Assembly: GCA_025656435.1 (NCBI GenBank) | Contig: JAHXHT010000008.1 | Span: 1-23,637 of the forward strand | Direction: 5' to 3' | Length of the DNA: 23,637 nt | DNA from: Candidatus Thiodiazotropha sp. (ex Gloverina cf. vestifex) | GTDB lineage: Bacteria; Pseudomonadota; Gammaproteobacteria; Chromatiales; Chromatiaceae | Shown here: positions 18,751 through 23,637 of the stretch, one piece after another | Numbering within the stretch: position 1 is the stretch's first letter | Layout of the letters: every line of letters begins with the position of its first letter | The notes under the pieces: model-generated | What the model saw: the letters and a program-made list of their open reading frames with translations, nothing else | Database searches by the model: none | Told to the model about the DNA's origin: nothing | Translations under genes and position numbers: made by a program

Positions 18751-19500
18751 TCAGGAAGCGTCTTCCGCTACCTCAACAAACTCCTCACCAGTGCCGCCAC
18801 TGACGGTCTGGGCTGCACTGGCCCGACCCTCAAGAATGGCTGCCGAAGCGCCCTGCACATAGAGCTGGATGGCGCGAATGGCATCGTCATTCCCCGGGAT
18901 TACGTAATCGATATCGTCAGGCTCATTATTGGTATCTACCACACCAATGACAGGAACACCCAGCTTACGGGCTTCTGCCACGGCGTTTTTCTCATGACCC
19001 ACATCGATGATAAACAAGGCATCGGGCAAGCCATTCATATTCTTGATGCCACCCAGGCTGCGCTCGAGCTTTTCGAGTTCGCGACTCAACCCCAGAGCCT
19101 CTTTCTTATTGAAACGCTGCTCGACACTGCCATCCTCAAACATCGATTCAAGCTCCTTCAGGCGCTTAATAGACTGTTTGATGGTCTTGAAGTTGGTCAG
19201 CATGCCACCCAACCAGCGATGGTTGACGAAAGGCATGCCACAACGCTCTGCCTCTTCACGGATTGCTGTCTGCGCAGCTCGCTTGGTACCCACAAACAGC
19301 ACTTTGCCGCCATTGGCAGAAAGAGAGCCGATGAAATTCATGGCATCCTTGAACAGCGGGAGGGTCTTCTCCAGATTGACGATGTGAATTTTGTTGCGAT
19401 GTCCGAAGATGTAGGAACCCATCTTGGGATTCCAGTAACGGGTCTGATGTCCGAAATGCACGCCAGCCTCTAGCATCTGGCGCATAGATACTTCACTCAT
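18751..19500 (-). CDS. rpsB: 30S ribosomal protein S2
   Basis: S2 bridges the head and body of the small subunit and is needed for S1 binding. The start is ATG 19500 (MSEVSMRQMLEAGVHFGHQ), giving 249 residues. GGAG lies 6 nt upstream, and the longer in-frame reading upstream has no family match. Conserved blocks are GVHFGHQTRYWNPKMGSYIF, RNKIHIVNLEKTL, FVGTKRAAQ, RWLGGMLTNFKTIKQSI, PDALFIIDVGHEKNAVAEA and GVVDTNNEPDDIDYVIPGND. It is the first gene of the minus-strand cluster and is divergent from map. Confidence 0.98.
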   Translation of the reverse strand: MSEVSMRQMLEAGVHFGHQTRYWNPKMGSYIFGHRNKIHIVNLEKTLPLFKDAMNFIGSLSANGGKVLFVGTKRAAQTAIREEAERCGMPFVNHRWLGGMLTNFKTIKQSIKRLKELESMFEDGSVEQRFNKKEALGLSRELEKLERSLGGIKNMNGLPDALFIIDVGHEKNAVAEARKLGVPVIGVVDTNNEPDDIDYVIPGNDDAIRAIQLYVQGASAAILEGRASAAQTVSGGTGEEFVEVAEDAS

Positions 19501-19661
19501 GAGTGACTCCTGATTGTATCGGGTTTTAACCTCCACATATCCCATGGTCCGACCTTCTATAGAAGGCACCCGGGCCCACGTGCCGATATGTGTGTGTATT
19601 TGCCGCCGACAAACCCTGTTTGTACGGTGGCTTTGAATTTCTGAACCGATTGCGATTCAGC
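19501..19661 (-). promoter_or_regulatory. Structured 5' leader of rpsB
   Basis: About 160 nt lie between the predicted transcription start and the rpsB ATG. On the minus strand they hold an ACAAAC-AGG-GTTTGT hairpin (19623-19609), a GGCAC...GTGCC hairpin (19584-19565) and a perfect 14-bp palindrome, CCTTCTATAGAAGG (19566-19553). No long coding frame is supported here. rpsB of gammaproteobacteria is known to be autoregulated by S2 through its leader, and these stems are the natural candidates. The fold itself was not computed. Confidence 0.5.
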
Positions 19662-19668
19662 GGGGCGT

Positions 19669-19697
19669 TTTATACCATAAGCAGCTTAATGCGACAA
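19669..19697 (-). promoter_or_regulatory. Main rpsB-tsf promoter
   Basis: On the minus strand TTGTCG (19697-19692) and TATAAA (19674-19669) are separated by 17 nt. A GC-rich stretch, CGCCCCGC, just after the -10 box looks like the discriminator of stringently controlled ribosomal promoters. It would give a start near 19661. A weaker plus-strand pair, TTGCGA (19650-19655) and TACCAT (19673-19678), overlaps it and could serve map, but that match is poor. Confidence 0.65.
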
Positions 19698-19750
19698 ACG
19701 CTTATCACCCCCCAAACCCTTCAACCTCCCGGAATTTCAAGCGATTTCAC

Positions 19751-20527
19751 ATGAGCGCCACAATAAAAACTGCAGATGAGATCGAAAAAATGCGCATTGC
19801 CGGCCGCCTGGCAGCCGAGGTGCTGGAGATTATCGAGTCACATATCGCGCCCGGCATCACCACGCTGGAGCTCGACCGCATCTGTCACGACCATATTGTC
19901 AACGTACAAAAAGCCATTCCGGCGCCTCTCAATTACCGTGGATTTCCCAAATCCATCTGCACCTCGGTCAACCAGGTCGTCTGCCATGGCATTCCGGCCG
20001 ATAAGTCACTGAAAAAAGGGGATATTATCAACATTGACATCACTGTCATCAAAGACGGTTATCACGGTGATACCAGTAAGATGTTCACTGTCGGCCAACC
20101 CTCCATCCTGGCGAATCGTCTGATGGGTGTGACTCAAAAAGCACTTTGGATCGGTATCGAACAGGTAAAACCAGGATGCAGGCTGGGTGACATTGGCCAC
20201 GCCATCCAGACTTTTGTGGAAGCGCATCACTATTCCGTCGTCAGGGAGTATTGTGGGCACGGTATCGGGCGAGAGTTTCACGAGGATCCACAGGTACTCC
20301 ATTACGGCACGCCAGGTACCGGCCTGGTCCTGCAACCCGGTATGTGTTTTACCATCGAGCCGATGGTCAATGCAGGAAAGCAGCAAGTCAAACTCAAGCC
20401 CGATGGCTGGACTGTGGTCACTAAAGATCGCAGCCTCTCCGCCCAGTATGAGCATACATTGCTGGTCACCGACGACGCTTATGAAGTGCTGACCTTGCGC
20501 AAAGAAGAAACGCATCTCATTTCTTAG
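19751..20527 (+). CDS. map: Type I methionine aminopeptidase
   Basis: This cytosolic metalloenzyme removes the initiator Met from nascent proteins. The 258-residue protein carries the five metal ligands of the pita-bread fold at the expected spacing: Asp96, Asp107, His170, Glu203 and Glu234. The substrate-site histidines are His79 (VVCHGIP) and His177 (EFHEDP). There is no N-terminal zinc-finger extension, typical of the bacterial type Ia enzyme. The ribosome site is weak. It is divergent from rpsB and lies 18 nt before glnD, so the two are probably co-transcribed. Confidence 0.98.
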   Translation: MSATIKTADEIEKMRIAGRLAAEVLEIIESHIAPGITTLELDRICHDHIVNVQKAIPAPLNYRGFPKSICTSVNQVVCHGIPADKSLKKGDIINIDITVIKDGYHGDTSKMFTVGQPSILANRLMGVTQKALWIGIEQVKPGCRLGDIGHAIQTFVEAHHYSVVREYCGHGIGREFHEDPQVLHYGTPGTGLVLQPGMCFTIEPMVNAGKQQVKLKPDGWTVVTKDRSLSAQYEHTLLVTDDAYEVLTLRKEETHLIS

Positions 20528-20545
20528 GCTGCCTGGACCTCCAAG

Positions 20546-23182
20546 ATGATCGATAACGCTGCGCTCAACGAGGCATTCACGCCTGGCACTTCTCCGATCC
20601 AGCCATGCAAAACCTACCTGAAACACTACACGGAAACGCTCAAAGAGCGCTTCGCTACCGGGTTAATTCCTACCAGTCAGCTCGTCGCCGAACGGGCCAG
20701 TCTGGTTGATGAGATACTCAAGCAGGCCTGGCAACAACAATTCGCAGACTCAGCAGAAGCAGCGCTGGTGGCCGTCGGTGGTTATGGCCGGGGAGAACTG
20801 CATCCCCGCTCCGATATTGATCTCCTGATCCTGCTCAGCAGTGAGGAGAACTTCGACGCCTTCAAAAACCGTCTTGAGCAGTTGCTGACTCTGCTCTGGG
20901 ATATCGGCCTGGATGTCGGGCATAGCGTACGTACCATTGATGACTGTGTGCAGGCAGCATCACAGGACATCACCGTTATCACCAATCTTGTCGAGTCCCG
21001 CCATCTGGCCGGGTCCAGGCCTCTTTATGAAACCATGCTGGAGGCTACCGGATCTGACCACATGTGGAACAGTCATGATTTCTTCGAAGCAAAATGGCAA
21101 GAGCAGATACAACGCCATGCCAAACATGACAACAGCATCAGCAACCTTGAACCCAACATCAAGGAAAGTCCCGGGGGACTTAGAGATATTCAGACCATCG
21201 GATGGGTCGCAAAACGCCACTTCAGAATCAAAAATCTCCACGATTTGGTGGTTCATGGATTCCTCACTGAAGCCGAGCACAAAACCCTGATTGATGGTCA
21301 GAACCATTTATGGCGGGTACGTTTTGCCCTCCACCTGCTGAATGGAAAACACGACGACCGGCTGCTCTTCGACCATCAACGAACTCTCGCATCCCAGCTG
21401 GGTTATGACAACGACTATGCCAATTTGGCTGTCGAGTGCTTCATGCGGGACTACTACCGCACGGTGATGGAACTGAGCCGGCTCAATGAGATGCTGCTAC
21501 AGCATTTCCAGGAGAAGATCCTCCTAAAAGATGAACTTGGCGACCCAAAAACGATTAACCAGCGATTTCAAAGCCGCAGCAACTTTCTGGAAGTCACCCA
21601 CGATCAGGTCTTTGAAGAAACCCCCACTGCACTGCTAGAACTCTTCCTCATCCTGCAGGAGAATCCCAAGCTCAAGGGCGTAAGAGCAAGCACGATCCGG
21701 CTGATACGCAGCCATACCTACCTTATTGACGAGCAATTTCGTCAGGATATTCGCGCCCAGCGTCTCTTTATGAAAATTCTGCGCCAATCCCTTGGGGTCA
21801 CCCGCGCCATGCGTCGCATGAACGTTTATGGGGTATTGGCCGCCTATATTCCCGCCTTTGAAGACATCGTCGGCCTCATGCAGTACGACCTTTTTCATGT
21901 CTACACAGTGGATGAGCATACCCTGATGGTCATGCGCAACCTACGCAGACTGACAGTACCGGTCTACGCAGAGGAACACCCCTTCTGCACACAGCTGATG
22001 AATACGCTGCCCAAGGAAGAATTGATCTACCTGGCAGCCCTGTTTCACGATATCGCCAAAGGCCGGGGAGGCAATCACTCCGAACTAGGCGCTATCGATG
22101 CGTTTACATTCTGCCGTCAACATCACCTGAGTGAATACGATAGCCATCTTGTGAGCTGGCTGGTGCGCAACCATCTGGTCATGTCCATGACGGCACAACG
22201 CAAAGACATCACCGACCCGGAGGTGGTCCAGGCATTTGCCGCAATGGTAGGAGACATCAGCCGCCTTACCTATCTCTACCTACTGACATTTGCCGACAGC
22301 CGGGCAACCAACCCGGCCGCCTGGAACTCCTGGAAGGACTCTTTGCTGCGTGATCTCTACATTGCCACCAGACGCGCTCTATTGCGGGGTCTTGAGAACC
22401 CACTGGCTCAAGAAGAGCTGGTAAAAGAGAAGCAGGAAGCCGCCATGTGGAATTTACAGCAGTCTACAAATCTCCGGGGCGAGGCAATACAGGGACTCTG
22501 GAGCACCTTCAACCATGAGTATTTCCTCACTCACTCACCGAACGCGATCCAGCGTCATACCGAGTCGATCCTGGCAACACCCGCACACGAGCTGCCTCTG
22601 CTCAAGATGCGTCAGACAGCCAAGCGGGGCGGCACTGAGGTACTCTTCTACGGCATCGATCGGGATAACTTGTTTGCAGTCATCACCACCCGGCTCGACC
22701 AGCTCGCACTCTCCATTGTCAACGCCCGTGTCATGAGTACCTCCGCAGGCTTCTCACTCAACTCTTTTCTGGTTTTGGAGCAGGACGGTAGCCCGGTTGA
22801 AGCGGGACAACGCAGGGATGAGATCATCGAAATGTTGAGAGAGGGGCTGATCCAGGAGGGGGACCAACCCCTCAATGTCACCCGCAGCCTTCCCAGAAGA
22901 CACAAGCACTTTGATACCCCGACCCAGATCTACTTCACCCAGGAACCGAACCTGCAGAGGACGGCCATGAGATTGATCGCCCTGGACAGGCCAGGACTTC
23001 TCTCCGATGTCGGGCAGGCCTTCGCCAGCTGTCAGATCCGACTGCAACACGCCAAGATCACAACACTCGGCGCAGAGGTCGAAGATATCTTTTTCATCAC
23101 TGACCGGGAAAACAATCCAATCCTCGATGAAACTCAACTTGAGTGCCTGAAACAGGCCGTTACAGAGAGAATGTCCGAGTAG
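20546..23182 (+). CDS. glnD: Bifunctional uridylyltransferase / uridylyl-removing enzyme GlnD
   Basis: GlnD senses glutamine and adds or removes UMP on PII proteins, setting glutamine synthetase activity and Ntr gene expression. The 878-residue chain has four parts in the usual order. The nucleotidyltransferase domain has GGYGRGELHPRSDIDL with Asp90 and Asp92. The helical GlnD linker contains NIKESPGGLRDIQTIGW. The HD hydrolase domain has LFHDIAKGRGGNHSE, His501-Asp502. Two C-terminal ACT domains begin near residues 695 and 805 (RTAMRLIALDRPGLLSDVG). All key residues seen are intact. The start has no strong Shine-Dalgarno. Confidence 0.97.
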   Translation: MIDNAALNEAFTPGTSPIQPCKTYLKHYTETLKERFATGLIPTSQLVAERASLVDEILKQAWQQQFADSAEAALVAVGGYGRGELHPRSDIDLLILLSSEENFDAFKNRLEQLLTLLWDIGLDVGHSVRTIDDCVQAASQDITVITNLVESRHLAGSRPLYETMLEATGSDHMWNSHDFFEAKWQEQIQRHAKHDNSISNLEPNIKESPGGLRDIQTIGWVAKRHFRIKNLHDLVVHGFLTEAEHKTLIDGQNHLWRVRFALHLLNGKHDDRLLFDHQRTLASQLGYDNDYANLAVECFMRDYYRTVMELSRLNEMLLQHFQEKILLKDELGDPKTINQRFQSRSNFLEVTHDQVFEETPTALLELFLILQENPKLKGVRASTIRLIRSHTYLIDEQFRQDIRAQRLFMKILRQSLGVTRAMRRMNVYGVLAAYIPAFEDIVGLMQYDLFHVYTVDEHTLMVMRNLRRLTVPVYAEEHPFCTQLMNTLPKEELIYLAALFHDIAKGRGGNHSELGAIDAFTFCRQHHLSEYDSHLVSWLVRNHLVMSMTAQRKDITDPEVVQAFAAMVGDISRLTYLYLLTFADSRATNPAAWNSWKDSLLRDLYIATRRALLRGLENPLAQEELVKEKQEAAMWNLQQSTNLRGEAIQGLWSTFNHEYFLTHSPNAIQRHTESILATPAHELPLLKMRQTAKRGGTEVLFYGIDRDNLFAVITTRLDQLALSIVNARVMSTSAGFSLNSFLVLEQDGSPVEAGQRRDEIIEMLREGLIQEGDQPLNVTRSLPRRHKHFDTPTQIYFTQEPNLQRTAMRLIALDRPGLLSDVGQAFASCQIRLQHAKITTLGAEVEDIFFITDRENNPILDETQLECLKQAVTERMSE

Positions 23183-23211
23183 GAGAGTAGGGCTTTAGGC
23201 CTGATGAGTTG

Positions 23212-23278
23212 ACGAAAATCACACTTTCGTTAATTCGGGCATCCATTTCCCACAATAAGCCGGCAGACTGCCGTCTGC
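23212..23278 (+). other. Two hairpins downstream of glnD
   Basis: The first is ACGAAA (23212-23217) / TTTCGT (23225-23230). The second is GCAGAC (23263-23268) / GTCTGC (23273-23278), with a TGCC loop. Neither is followed by a proper U-run, so they are at best weak terminators or part of a Rho-dependent end. The rest of the glnD-lipoprotein gap (23183-23403) shows no gene. A TTGACA at 23365-23370 lacks a matching -10 box. Confidence 0.3.
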
Positions 23279-23403
23279 TTCATCAGGTTGCCATTGGGAA
23301 CAAGCCCCAAAACCTCGCGAGCACTCAAGGACGGGACACGCCAAAGAAGCCAATATGGACCTAGTTGACATGTAACCATTTTTGATTTGGAGAAGCCGCT
23401 CCC

Positions 23404-23598
23404 ATGCACAGAATCTTCTACATTGCAGTAGTATTGATGTTCACATCCCTACTCGCGGCATGCGGCACGAACGGATCGGCATCCAGTACGAACCCGACAG
23501 CTTCCCAGGCCGTCAGCACAAAAGACTCCATCAACCTCTCCTGGACTGCCCCGGTAATCCCCCCATTAATAATGGGACTCAAAAGTAGTCACTGTTAA
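23404..23598 (+). pseudogene. Lipoprotein gene truncated by an IS end (possible FN3-type protein)
   Basis: The frame starts at ATG 23404 with GGAG 11 nt upstream. MHRIFYIAVVLMFTSLLAAC is a lipoprotein signal peptide with lipobox LAAC (lipidated Cys20). A low-complexity Ser/Thr/Ala linker follows, then DSINLSWTAPV. That last stretch looks like the first strand of a fibronectin type III-like domain (pattern V/I-x-LSWTAP). From codon 50 (23552) on, the sequence is the IS end, and the frame closes after 64 residues at a TAA within the IS. The rest of the gene is missing from the window. The product was probably a surface or periplasm-facing lipoprotein; the FN3 assignment rests on 10 residues and is tentative. 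Confidence 0.6.
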
Positions 23599-23637
23599 GC
23601 TGTCTGAGCCAGCTTCTGTATCGGGGTGATTCCACCT
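23552..23637 (-). mobile_element. 3' end of the same insertion sequence (right window edge)
   Basis: This is a perfect inverted copy of 6-91, 86 bp. It contains the transposase stop (23595-23597 on the minus strand) and the CCCATTA-A-TAATGGG palindrome (23562-23576), and it ends inside the lipoprotein gene. In both copies the IS 3' end faces into the window. Confidence 0.75.
23595..23637 (-). CDS. Transposase C-terminus (partial, cut by window edge)
   Basis: Read on the minus strand, the frame gives GGITPIQKLAQTA and a TAA stop, identical to the frame at the left edge. It is the end of an integrase-core type transposase whose body lies outside the window. The identity of the two ends, down to the base, points to recent copies of one IS. 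Confidence 0.55.
   Translation of the reverse strand, partial: GGITPIQKLAQTA

Noticed and set aside
19501..19569. Longer rpsB start at 19569
   Set aside because: The ATG at 19500 has GGAG at ideal spacing and matches the S2 N-terminus. The extra 23 residues lie in the leader.

Overview
This window is a stretch of gammaproteobacterial chromosome carrying a well-conserved housekeeping cluster. The order rpsB-tsf-pyrH-frr-uppS-cdsA-dxr-rseP-bamA-skp-lpxD-fabZ-lpxA-lpxB-rnhB-dnaE on the minus strand, with map-glnD divergent on the plus strand, is the classical gammaproteobacterial arrangement. By eye the core is moderately GC-rich. The species cannot be named from the sequence. A free-living, moderately GC-rich gammaproteobacterium (for example of the Chromatiales type) would fit, but that is a guess.

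Layout from left to right. Positions 1-91 are the 3' end of an insertion sequence, including the last 15 codons of a transposase. Positions 55-1182 hold an ACR3-type arsenite efflux permease (minus strand) whose last 11 codons lie in the IS end. Positions 1270-4782 hold dnaE. Positions 4783-5054 are a repeat-rich intergenic stretch with a terminator-like hairpin, a small REP-like hairpin and a 128-bp palindromic MITE-like element. That element supplies the stop codon of rnhB and carries a good candidate promoter facing dnaE. Positions 5055-13517 hold rnhB and the lipid A / outer-membrane genes lpxB, lpxA, fabZ, lpxD, skp, bamA and rseP. Positions 13548-17650 hold dxr, cdsA, uppS, frr and pyrH. 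Positions 17759-19500 hold tsf and rpsB, with an attenuator-like hairpin between them and a structured leader and promoter upstream. Positions 19751-23182 hold map and glnD. Positions 23404-23598 hold the start of a lipoprotein gene cut off by a second copy of the same IS end, in inverted orientation, which runs to the end of the window.

The genes form a cell-envelope and translation supercluster. S2, EF-Ts and RRF serve translation. PyrH supplies UDP for nucleotide and UDP-sugar synthesis. Dxr and UppS lead to the undecaprenyl carrier lipid, and CdsA makes CDP-diacylglycerol. LpxD, FabZ, LpxA and LpxB serve lipid A and fatty acid synthesis. RseP, BamA and Skp serve outer-membrane protein biogenesis and envelope stress sensing. 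RnhB and DnaE serve replication. Short gaps and 4-nt stop/start overlaps indicate polycistronic transcription and translational coupling.

I see no undescribed multi-gene system here. What deserves a second look is at the edges and between genes: the perfect 86-bp inverted repeat at the two window ends, which is the same IS interrupting or abutting a gene on each side; the palindromic element between rnhB and dnaE; and a likely CTG start codon for lpxA. The two IS ends most simply mean that this is a contig that broke at copies of a multicopy IS.
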